A stretch of 64,000 nucleotides of DNA, taken from positions 35,784 through 99,783 of the forward strand of contig CACVBU010001137.1 of assembly GCA_902728285.1 (NCBI GenBank). The letters are read 5' to 3'. Position numbers and translations under genes: made by a program. The stretch is from Clytia hemisphaerica. Taxonomy: Eukaryota > Cnidaria > Hydrozoa > Leptothecata > Clytiidae. The notes beneath the pieces were generated by a model. It was not told where the DNA came from and made no database searches. It was given only the letters and a program-made list of their open reading frames with translations. Every line of letters begins with the position of its first letter. Positions within the stretch are counted from its first letter, which is position 1. Shown here in pieces: positions 11,294 through 22,300 of this stretch.

Positions 11294-12720
11294 ATGAAAA
11301 ATTCACTATGGTCAGAGCCCTTAAATTGAAAAAAAAAATTCTCATTAGCTTAACTTGAACACTCGAGTACATGTACCATTAGCATTAATTGACTTATAAA
11401 TCTTTTGACCATTCATATCATCTTACCATGCACTGTATGTATTTAAACTGATTTCTTCTCATAGCGCTCTTTCCTTCTTATAGCTACTGAGAAAACGTGA
11501 AAAGACAATGTTCCTTTTATAGTAACCAGTCTTCAAAATAGCAAAGCGTCAAGCTCACAACAAAGTGTTTTCGGCAACTTCATTTTTTCGTTTTGTTTGA
11601 GTTTGTCTTGGTAGTACTTTTAAAGCCTGGTTGTTAATTGGTTTCACATCATAGAAGCTGTTTAAGACTTTGCTGTAACTTCTATTCGGCGTTCTCTGCA
11701 GCTGTTTTTACCAATCGTTGAATGGGTGCAAAAAATGATGCTCTCTCAATACCATTTAATTTAATTTCAATTTAATCATGTATTAGATCTATAGAACTCG
11801 ATTATTACAAATTTTAACACGTGGATAAGACATCAAGCTGTTTAACCTTTGATCATATGATCGTGGATTACTCGTACTTGCAGGTTGAGTTGAATCTAAT
11901 TTGGAGTTTGAAAAGATGTATTGGCAATTTGACAATTTCATCTATATGCATGTGTGGATTTCTCCTACTTGCAGGTTGAGTTGTCTCGCCAATTTTGAGC
12001 TACGTCGTTTGGATAAATGAGTCAGGCGTTTTTAAAAGGCTGTTCACATTTTTACATACTTTTCTTAGATCAAAATTTACAGCCCATATTGCCCATTTTA
12101 GCCACTTTTTGAAGAGTGCAAAAATATACATAACGTTTTATAATGATAGTAACTTACCGGTATTAAATTGCACCATTTTGTTGACGAACTTTCCAGGATT
12201 ATCGATATACATTACTTTTGGAAAACCTGAACGTCAAAACATCATCGATTCATGATGTAAAAGTTCAGTGTTAAAGATTCTTCCACCTCACTAAAGTTCG
12301 AAAAGAAACGTTCCCCTCTTAAAATTCTGCGAATTTCAGTATAGTTGAGAGCCTTGCTGTGTAAAAAAATGAAAATCTGTGGATAATGGTTTTTCACTGA
12401 GAAGAAAAACTCTGCTTTGACCACTGAAAGATTAGATTGTCTTATGTGTGAGACTCATCACAGTTATTCATTTTCTTTTTCAAGTTTACTTTTTTTAACC
12501 CTTTGAGCATCTTTTTACTATTTTTACTAGGGGAAGTATTTTTTAAAGGGGGCGCCAATGGTAAATTTCAAAATTTTGGTTCCGGCACCTGTCTAGTTAG
12601 TATTTTACAGATCAGAATGTAAAGTTGACTAAAATCATTTATTAAATGATTGGCTAATTTGATTTAACTGAAAATTATTTCTGAAGGCTGATTTACCAAT
12701 TAAAACAAGTAACAGAGAAT
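11294..12720. other. Intergenic, no gene recognised
   Basis: AT-rich sequence. A short motif (CTTGCAGGTTGAGTTG) occurs twice, near 11878 and 11970, suggesting a local duplication. Nothing else is supported. Confidence 0.5.
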
Positions 12721-12905
12721 CTACCCATGACCCAATCAATCTACCCATGAACCAATCCAACTACCCATGACCCAATCAATCTACCCATGAACCAATCTCT
12801 CTACCAATAAACCAATCCAACTACCCATGAACCAATCCATCCACCCATGAACCAATCCATCCACCCATGAACCAATCCATCTACCCATGAACCAATCCAT
12901 CTTAC
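12721..12905. repeat. 20 bp minisatellite, about nine copies
   Basis: Head-to-tail copies of CTACCCATGAACCAATCCAT with single-base variants (CCCAATCAAT, ACCAATAAAC, CCACCCATG). The short minus-strand frame across it is a repeat artefact. Confidence 0.95.
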
Positions 12906-13139
12906 CCATGAACTCGGGTGAAACAAGGCATGTCCCAAATATATTTTGCGTGACGCGCACCGCTTCCAATTATTCCTTAACGTTCATATATAGCTCAAAA
13001 GAATCGTATCAACGAGCGGATTTCGAAAAGTGCTGGGTCAAAAATTTGCATTAAGCCAATCTCAAGATATCGGTCAAAAATTGGTTTTGACGTCATAAAA
13101 TACATCGAAAAAACACGTCATAAGTAAGATTCAAATGAC

Positions 13140-13430
13140 GTCATTATTGAAAAACAGCAATAACTTCAATTTTATTAATGCAATCAACACCAAATTTTGA
13201 CTGGAGTTGTAAATTAATGATTCTGAAATATTTATTCAAAAATTTTCCGAAAATTTGAATGACGTCATTTGTTGTCGGGAAAAATTAAAATACGTCAAAA
13301 AATGCTGACGTTTTCATGAATTTTCAATTTCTTTTTCATGAAATATTTTAGAATCGTTAATTTACATCTCCAGTCAAAATTTTGCTTTGATTGTAGTAAG
13401 TTAATCAGAATTATCGCCTTTTTTCAATAA
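13140..13430. mobile_element. Degenerate fold-back element
   Basis: AATTTTGACTGGAGTTGTAA at about 13193 is repeated in reverse complement at about 13365-13385, with further matching sequence outward on both sides. Several TGACGTCA sites occur within and beside it. It looks like an old palindromic MITE. Confidence 0.55.
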
Positions 13431-13782
13431 GAGAGGTACAGTCTGTTTATCGCAACAACTCATGCTAAATTCAAAATCCAATGAGTGTGTTCCATCTTGC
13501 TTCATAATAAAATTGTTTTTTCAAACTTTTGCTGTTCATTTTTGAAAATTAGGGACGGTTCACTCTTCATCCTTGAAAGATAATCTGGAGATATTTTTTT
13601 ATGAAGTGAAGAGAAGGAGTATAAAACGATAAAAAAGTTTTCTCGTTTGTGGTTTAAAGATCAAGATCTTGTATTAAAAAAAACTTTGTCTTCACAGCTC
13701 GTATTTATTCGAGCTGTGATACTCACACTACCACTAGGCTTGATTTCTATGAAGTTAGATCGCTGCCAAAATTCGATCCTTC

Positions 13783-14245
13783 AAGTCGCACTAGAAGTCC
13801 GCAGGTCGCATTTAGAAGTGCGCAAGTCGGAATCTTTTGGAAGTCGAAACATTCCAAATTTTAAGTCGCGAGTTGTTGCCTCAGAAGTTGGCTTGTCGCA
13901 AATTTCGGCAGTCGACTCATCATTGAACAAAAAAACTTTATTGTTTCGTATATCAAAAATCAAAATATTGTGGAGATAATGTTATGTTCGTGTGGTGTGC
14001 AGTTTTTGTCCACTCGCAGAGCTCAACAATGTGAATTTATATTTTATCCCCATAATATACCTGATGGATGACATGAACACTTATGAAAACAGTTAAACGT
14101 ACATATGATTGGAACATGTACTAAGTTCCGACGAGTTAACTTCTGATAGGAACCTCTAGAAACTTGGTATGGTTCGACTTAAAAAAATCACGACCTGCAA
14201 ACTTCTAGTGCGACGGGACGACCTGAAACTTGGGATGATTCGACT
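13783..14245. mobile_element. Degenerate inverted-repeat element (AGTCGCACTAGAAGT)
   Basis: GTCGCACTAGAAGTCCGCAG on the left pairs with CTGCAAACTTCTAGTGCGAC on the right, with further paired sequence around AAGTCG/CGACTT. The ends are poorly defined. Confidence 0.45.
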
Positions 14246-14601
14246 ACCACCAGACCCCCCCCCCTCGATTTTGCGACCTGTTGAGGGGGGGGGGCGTATA
14301 CGGGGTTTACGATTCCGAAATACCGCGAATAATTTTGCCAAAATTTCCGAAATTCCGAAAAAAATACTTGCAATTTTGACACCGATTTTTTGGGTATTTT
14401 TCCTCGTTTTGACTAATTTTTCATCAAATTTGATTTTTTATGTATTTATTCCGAACGAAATTTCGAAGCAAAAATTCATGGATCTCCGATACCGAAACAT
14501 TTTCAGAATTCTGAAATACCGAAGGAATTTTGCCCGATTTCCGAAATTCCGAAGAAAAAAGAGTCGTCGTCATGTCAACTGTACGTCATCAAATTGCTTT
14601 T

Positions 14602-14836
14602 TACGGTGGTCGAGAAGGGCCACACAAAATAAAAAATTCCAATACAAAATAAAAAGTTCAAATAAAAAATAAAAAATTCAAATACAAAATAAAAAATTCA
14701 AATACAAAATAAAAAAAGTTCAATACAAAATAAAAAAAGTTCAATACAAAATAAAAAAAGTTCAATACAAAAGAACTTTTTTTATTTTTGTATTGAAAGG
14801 TTTTTTTATTTTGCGTGGCCTTTCTAGGCCACCGTA
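14602..14836. mobile_element. MITE with TACGGTGG ends and GCTTTT duplication
   Basis: Inverted ends of about 35 bp start TACGGTGG and include GGCCAC and CAAAATAAAAAA. GCTTTT lies directly outside both ends (14596-14601 and 14837-14842), consistent with a 6 bp target duplication. The interior is a tandem array of about 20 bp (AATACAAAATAAAAAATTCA), its last unit inverted at the right. Confidence 0.8.
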
Positions 14837-16347
14837 GCTTTTCGCTTCAATCTCGGCTTTCGATTTTCGTGAGATTGTGAACATGAACTCAAACTATTCT
14901 GTTTCAAGATGGCGGATTTTTGGCGTATTGTTGCTGGGATTGATGTAAACAACATGACAAGGGTAATCTCTTTCCCTTTTAATTTTAAAACAGACCCTGA
15001 TTTTTCCTCACAAATTGTTACCTCTCAAGATTTTATTTCTCTTGTATAGCTTGTTAGATGCTAAGAATTTCTATCACCCTAGTCTAACAGACAAACAGAC
15101 CAATCAAAGCAGCAAAATTTCAATACAAATGATAATGAGTGATTTTGACGTCAAATTTTTTCTGTGCTGCCACGATCCTGAAAATGCAACAATATGGCGG
15201 AAATCAGCGAAAATTCTAACAAGGAAATTCAACAAAATTATGGATATTGCACACCCAATAACTGTTTAACAAACACATCATAGCAGATAACGACACCTTA
15301 CAATGTAGGAGATGTAATAGACTTGTCCATTAGAGGGGGGTGCTCAGTGCACGAACGGCAAACTTATTTTTCTCTTTTTTCGCTTACTTTTAGTTTTTAC
15401 GTAAATCCTTTTTGACCATCTTGTAGACAAGGTTAAAGTTCTTCTTTCAATTTGTTATCACTTTGTTTGAAAGCGTCTTCTTGGAATAATAAGCCGTAGA
15501 AGCGAGCGCTATTCGGACCCAGTCCGCGAACGAGGAACCAGTGCGCGAACGATCTTTTGAAAGAAAAAATTAGAGCTCCGCTCCCAGTTAATTCTTTAAC
15601 TCTCTTCCGAGATGATACAGGGGTATTTGAACTTTTCAAAACTATGCGCTTTTTCACCAAAAAAGCGTCTTTTTTATAAGAACTTTAGCGTTTTACTAAC
15701 CTGTTTATTTTTGTAAATATTTTCTTGTCGTCCATTTTTTTGTTTTTCTTTTTCAAGTTTTGCTCATCGAAAAGCGCGGCAATGTAGTGTCTTCTTTTTT
15801 AATCGAGATCGCCAGCGCTTTCGAATGTTTTGACGTTGCAATGTCTTCATTTTGAATATGGTGCTCGGATCGTTCGCAGACTGGAACCTTTTTTATATCA
15901 ACTACTGGTGATATGTTTCTATTGATTTTGAATTAATGAGCTAACATGTTTCAATGAAATTTTGTGTGATGGAAGATAACAGGTTTTTAAAAGAGGAAAG
16001 TCATTTTCAGAACTCTTCTTGCGCAAATATTCTTATAAAAAACATTTTCTCTCGCGATCTGCCATGTTTACAAAAATCCCGAATTTCGTGATTTTTTTAC
16101 TTGGCCTCGTTCAAAATCGGTTTGGTGTTGTTCTAGTGCTCCGTTTATTTTAATTTTTGGAGAGATTGCAAGGGATAGTTTGAGGATTCCGCTGCACAAA
16201 GGAAATTCTATAGAAGTTTGTTTTAAGTTGTTTTTTTCAAGTACAAAGACGCTCGTTCGTGCACTGGGGCCGTTCGTGCACTGGCGACTCGACTCTATGC
16301 CTGCTCTGAGCTCCCGGCTTATCAGATTCAGCTTTGTCTGCAATATA

Positions 16348-17152
16348 AAAGCCGGCGCTTCGAATGTGTAAATTGTGTTAAAATAACGCCACTCTTACTT
16401 GAGAGGATTAAAGCAGGCAAAAAGCTCGCAGTCACATCACAACAAAAGAAGCAGATAAAGATGAACATCAAGGATCGAAATTAGGTTTCAACGAGAGAAT
16501 AACCTCTCTAGAAAGGAAAGTCGAGAAGCTAATGGATAAAAAAGACGTCAACAAAGAACGGAACAACAAACGATCTGAAACACAGCTCAACAACACAGAA
16601 ACAAAAAAACAATCATATGCAGAAGTCACCAAAGATGATCTACAAAAACAAGAGGTGGCCATAAAAAGTTTCATCAAATCAGTGAACGAAGAGGAGCGTT
16701 GACTCAAATCAACCAAGTGCAACATCATGGTGCATGATTTAGGTGAAAACAAGCACGAAAACAAAGAACAGCAACGAGTTGGCGACAAAGATTTTATAGA
16801 AAGAATACTGAAAGCACAAATGGGTTTCGATGTGACGATAATCAAGGTAGAACGCATAGGTGCTCGTAAAGATGAAATGTATACAAATGAACGATGGAGA
16901 CCATTAAAAGTTACTCTCAAGAGTGAAGAAGAAAGGATTAGAATACTTGCATCAGCCCACAAACTAGATAAAGATGATTTCAGAGTGTCAGACGATTTTT
17001 CAAGGAAAGAACGCGAGATAATAAAGCAATGGCATCATAAAGCAAAAGAAAAAACATCGAAAGAAAAAGACAAGAGTCATATATGGAAAGTGAGAGGTAG
17101 TCCTAGGACTAAACTCTATTTAAAGAAATTTACGATGGAAATAACATCATGA
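16348..17152 (+). pseudogene. Non-LTR retrotransposon ORF1 remnant
   Basis: In one frame the region reads a CxxC pair with a leucine-rich stretch, a coiled coil (about 16490-16700), then an L1-ORF1-like RNA-binding segment (16727-17152). That segment contains VERIGARKDE, RPLKVTLKSEEERIRIL, an SDDFSRKERE helix, and WKVRGSPRTK. This order (zinc finger tail, coiled coil, L1-type RRM-like domain) is typical of ORF1 proteins of invertebrate LINEs. There are in-frame stops, including TGA just upstream of CNIMVHD (near 16699) and a stop near 16480, so it is dead. It lies between the long inverted arms. Confidence 0.75.
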
Positions 17153-17540
17153 TTGTAAGAAGAGTGGGTCAGAGGCCCAGTAGCTGTAAAACTCTATTTA
17201 ATATAGAATTGACAAACTAATGGAATGATAAGATCCATAAATTGTAAAGATGTAAGATTGTTTCATAGAGGTCAATAGACCTGAGAAATACACTTCTATA
17301 AATTAAATTAAATGATAATGAACTATGTAGTCTGTTCGCACTCTACTGTACCATGTTTTGATTTAGCTTTGTATTTTAATGACCAGCCAAGTCATTCATT
17401 TGAGGGCTATCCCTATGTAGAGTCAAGTTACCAGTGTACCAGTGCCGACTGTCTATATGATAATACGCTTGTCTTGGTTTGGGCATGTAGCAAGAAGACT
17501 GCCCGAGGTAAGTCTAGCTAAAATATGTTTGAAAAATTAA

Positions 17541-17705
17541 TTCCAAGGCACACAAAGAAGAGGTAGACCTGCAAAAAGATGGCAAGATAAAATCAGGGAA
17601 GACACAGGTCTTCCATTAGCAACGGCCGAACGATACGCAAGTGATAGAACCAGATGGCGAGAGAAAGTTCACAAGTGGGCAAAGCCTCAACCAGAGGTGT
17701 GCTGA
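17541..17705 (+). pseudogene. LINE reverse transcriptase C-terminal fragment
   Basis: The frame from 17541 reads QRRGRPAKRWQDKIREDTG followed by AERYASDRTRWREKV. This is the C-terminal signature of LINE endonuclease-reverse transcriptase proteins (RGRPxxRWxDxIxxDTG, then ADRxxWRxxV). It is cut off by a stop just upstream (17538-17540) and ends at TGA 17703-17705. Only about 54 codons remain. Confidence 0.8.
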
Positions 17706-18218
17706 TAAGTCAAGTAAGTCAATCTCAATTAAAAAAGAAGACACTACATTCCTTCCATTTTCGATGAGCAAAACTTGAAAAAGAAAACAAAAAATGGACG
17801 ACAAGAAAATATTTACAAAAATAAACAGGTTAGTAAAACGCTAAAGTTCATATAAAACAGACGCTTTTTTAGTGAAAAAGCGCGTGGTTTTGAAAAGTTC
17901 AAATACCCCTGTATCATCTCGGAGGAGAGTTAAAGTATTACCTGAGAGTGGAGCTCTAATTTTTTCTTTCGAAAGATTGTTCACGCACTGGTTCCTTGTC
18001 TGCGAACTGGGTCCGAATGGCACTTGCTTTAACGACTTATCATTCCAAGAAGAAGCTTTCAAATAAAGTGAAAACAAACTGAAAGAAGGACTTCAAGCTC
18101 ATCTACAAGATGGTCTAAAAGGATTTATGTAAAAACCAAAAGTATATAAGTGAGAAAAGTGAAGTGAGAAAAGTGAAAATAGAGTTCGGTGTTTGTGCAC
18201 TGGGCACCCCCCCCTCTA

Positions 18219-19312
18219 TGCATGTTATTAGCCTCCACTGTTGCAAGTTTTACCTGATCTCAGGGTATCTTTTTTTGAAAAAAGAAGACATTGCATTGTT
18301 TTATTTTTTTTGAAGAAAATAGCTTGGAAAAGGTTGAAATGAGTCACTGGAAATGGAGGAACAAAAAGTAAATAATAAGTTTTTCTGAAAGGAGAAACCC
18401 CGAATGAAAAGAAAATCCATTTCGGCAGAAATAAAAACTTTTTTTTGGGACATTCCCATGCTAAAGAAGCAAAAAAGTGAAAAAAACTACATGAAAATTA
18501 AAGAACTAGAATTAGTGAATGTAATTTTTGAATTTCTCACCTTTTTTCTGATAAAAAAGTTTCAGCCTTCAACTGTGTTTTCCTCCATTTCCAGAAATAT
18601 TTGTTTCGTCAATAGTTGCAACTTTTTTCTTCCCTGTAGCATACAGATTTTGAAATATTGCAAAAACGTTCGGCACTTTACCAGTTTGCGGTCTAGCCCG
18701 TGTCCACAGTGTTATATACCGCTAAAAAGCTAAGATCACGGGCTTTCTTTTATTAAAAACCGGAACACTTTAGCATATAGAAAAAAGGTTAGAATGGTTC
18801 AAAGTTCACGGAAAAATGAAACGACAAAAGTTGAGTTGACTTCTGGAGTTGGCGTTCAACATTTTTTAATTCAAATTTTTCACTTACATTTAACTTTTTG
18901 AAAATCCTTTTTGACCAACCTTTTAGACAACTTTTAACGTGCTCTTCGTGTTTGTTTTGATTTTTGTTTGGAGTGAGTGATCTTCTTATAGAATAAAAAG
19001 CTTTCGAAGGGAGCGGTACTAGTGCCCAGTTCTCAACCGAAGTACCAGTCTGCAACTGATTGCTTAAAAGAGAAAATCAGTGCTCTAATTGCAGGTTAGG
19101 TCATATAAATTGATCAGGATGATAAAAAAACTCTTTCCCGTATTAAATTTCTTTTCACTCGTTCTCTTGTTTGAATGAATGAGTTTTTGAATGTTGCAAA
19201 AATAATCTCAAACTCTTGATTTTAAGTCTTCCTTTAATTTCTTTTAGAATAATGTTAAACAAAATAAAATATAAATAAAAAGTTGGCTGGCTGATAAGTT
19301 GTTGCTGCCAAC
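18219..19312. other. Intergenic and IFT144 5' flank
   Basis: The stretch 18890-19080 is a diverged copy of the 15331 element's arm. The sequence just upstream of 19313 should hold the IFT144 promoter and 5' UTR, but I see no defined element. Confidence 0.5.
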
Positions 19313-22300
19313 ATGAAGGTAAGACTTTTGTATCAATGGTATTAACCAAACACTAGGTCCAAACACTATCAAGCTATTACCAGAAACTGTCCATAAAATC
19401 ATGCAGAATTCTCTCTATGGAAAGCTTTAAAAAACTTACTGATTAATTACAAATAAACGATCCTTCATATTCTTAAATTTTTTAATTTTCTAGCGTGTTT
19501 TCACAATACCAGAGCGAGTCCATGGCAGTGACCGTGTGACAATGGCCTGGCAAAACCAACAGGGAAATTTTTTGGCAGTTACAGGGTAAACAATTGCTTT
19601 AAATTTACCAGTCAGATACCTTTATAACAATCATAGCCAATTTTGTGCAATGAATGTTCACAAGATCTAATGCTTTAGAAAAATAGGGGAATAGACGATG
19701 TCTTCAATTTAGTAGCAAACCCCTAATTTAACTCAGCAATTGTACAATACCAATACAACTGTTCTACCAAGTGAGTGGCACATCCCCGTGCGCAGATTTG
19801 TTATTAATAAAGTTAATGCTACTTTCTATTTATTTTAGAGTCAGTCGCCTAGTAACGATATATGACCGCCATGGTGAATTAAAAGATGAAGTCATCTTAC
19901 CAGGGTATGTTTTAGAATGATTTATATTTGCTTATCAATCACTTTTCTGGTATATATTTTTACTGAGTGATAAGAAATCTTAAATTCCTTCCAGTATTTT
20001 GTTTTGATCTATCTTTACCTTTAGAGTTTGCACAGGAATTTCATGGGATAAAGATGGAGATACATTGGCTATTGGGAACCAAAAGACAGGTTATTATTTT
20101 GACAATTCATACTCAAAATCTCATATGTTGTGTTAAATAATTTTATCAACGGCTATAATATTTAGAATCACTTTTGAATCAAAGCTACAACGCGCAGATT
20201 TGATATTAAGACAAACTATCTATTTGTTGATATAAAGTCCAAAAATTTTCTTCTGTATACTTGAATCATAATAAATATTTGTTTATCTCAAGGAATGATT
20301 TATTTATGGGATGCAAATACAATGAAGACTACACAACTAGAGTCTGGTTTAAGGTAAACTTTTATTCTTTGTTAACATTATAAGTCTTTTTGAAAGCTTT
20401 TCCCTAGGTTTTCCTATTGACTGACTTTTTGATATGAATTTTAAGTTTATGGCTTTTTATTCTTAAACAATTAAGGCAAGTTTTTTTGAAAGCCTTTCCC
20501 TATTGACTGACTTTTGGATATGAATTTTAAGTTTATGTCTCCATCACTGAACATAATGTTTAAAGCTGAATAACCATATAACTGAATTACAATTACAAAA
20601 ACTCCTTTTCAACAAAAAACTCTTTCTCTCCTGTTGTAGTAGACCCTCCCTGGTGCCACACCTCAACATTCCCTTCAAAAAAGCACTAATGATGCTTTGG
20701 TCTGGTTTAAAAGTGTCCTTTAATAGTGTTCTGATTATGTTTTGTCAGTATAAAACACTGTGTGCTCTTTTACGTTTTGCTAGTTATTAAATAGTAAGTT
20801 TCTTGATTTTTTGGTTTAAGAATATACTATTCAAGTTTTTTCTATTCATTTTTAGTGACAAGAAGGGAAGAGAGTAAGCAGATAATTCCAATTGTTACAA
20901 GTTATTTCATACTTTCAAGTCCTATTCTTGCTTATAGTTTGATATGAAACCAAAGCTGACTTGATAGTTTTATATAGTTGAGATATATACCGGCTAGACT
21001 TATGCTGTTTTTTTATTGTAATATTTGATTAATTATTGTATACTTTATTTCTTTTTAGCGGCAAAATTATACCAGGTGAAACAAATGGGTAGGAGAATGA
21101 AAGATTAGTATTTCAGCCTTGTTTTTGTAAGATTATATAAATAAGTAGCTTTCAGTTTACAAGATTAACAACTTTATCATTAGTTTCTTTCATAAGTCTT
21201 TTTAGGAATATAGTAATGATTTGTACATTGTACCTTTTTCTAAAAAGTCAAAAATTCATCATTTTTTGTAGAGATTCAATATCATTTCTCCTATGGTCAA
21301 AAAACTCACAAATACTGGCAGTTGGTAAGATTTATTAAAATTCATACTTTTTAATCACATGCATGTCTCGAAAAGTTTCACACTCCATAATCTAATCAGT
21401 GTCAGGAAGTGGTTTTTTGTTCTATGAGTATAATCTTTTAAAGACTGGTGTATTTCTTTCAGGGACAAACAAAGGAAATCTTCTGCTATACAACCACCAA
21501 ACACAAAGGTAAGAAAATCAAATGAGTTCTTAGTAAACTTTCTTGCACAATTTTTGGTAAATGTGTACATGTATTGTCAACTTAACAGAACTTAATCATT
21601 TCAAGGTCCATGTATTGCATTATGAAAACTTGATAGCTATTAATACCCGATGGACATGGCTGCATAAAGGTTGGTAAGTTGTCTATAAGTGCGCACTGTG
21701 ATCGCTTCTTATGGATCTGTTAATTTTTACTTGGAGATAAGATTAAAAGTAACGAGAAACTAGCACACTGCTGATATATAAGTTTAAATACTTAGGCCTG
21801 ATCGAACCAATGGAAGATTCTAACATTTTTGTTTAATAATTATTCAGAAAAATACCTGTGCTTGGTAAACATGCTCGAAAAATCTCATGTGGATGTTGGA
21901 ACTCTGAGGTATATCAACTTTTGTTTCTTTGTTACGATTTTTTAAATTATTTATCAATATCATCATCATTGCTTGACCGCAGTTGAGTCATGCTTGCCAA
22001 TCAACAAAATTGGACTTTCTTTACAATATCTTTATTTTTTAGAACCTTATAGCGTTAGCGGGTGAAGATAGATTGCTGTCCATCAGTAACAGTGAAGGGG
22101 ACACAGTCAAGCAGGTAAATCTAAATTTACTTTTTGAATTAGAGGAAGAATCGAATGAAACAATCAGTTTGCTCTTTGGGAAATGGGATATTGATTTTTC
22201 GAAGTGTCAAACCCCCTGGATATCCTACTTTATTAGTATAAGACCTCCTGGATATCCACTCTTAAGAATATGTGACACCCCAAGCGATTTTAAGTACCTG

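Larger units (their letters stand above)
15331..18218. mobile_element. 2.9 kb element: ~480 bp inverted repeats enclosing LINE remnants
   Basis: The left arm (15331-about 15800) and right arm (about 17731-18218) are reverse-complement copies over nearly 480 bp; for example CAAATACCCCTGTATCATCT and its complement occur in the two arms. The outer ends read TAGAGGGGGG, and the shared TA could be the target duplication. The interior carries LINE-type ORF1 and reverse-transcriptase debris, listed separately. A diverged third copy of part of the arm lies at about 18890-19080. It could be a single composite transposon or two inverted elements flanking a LINE fragment. Confidence 0.75.

Noticed and set aside
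12721..12905. Tandem array considered as a CRISPR array
   Set aside because: There are no unique spacers, units abut directly, and the genome is eukaryotic.
16468..16962. Minus-strand 164-codon ORF
   Set aside because: It is antisense to the LINE ORF1 remnant, where the plus strand shows real family features.
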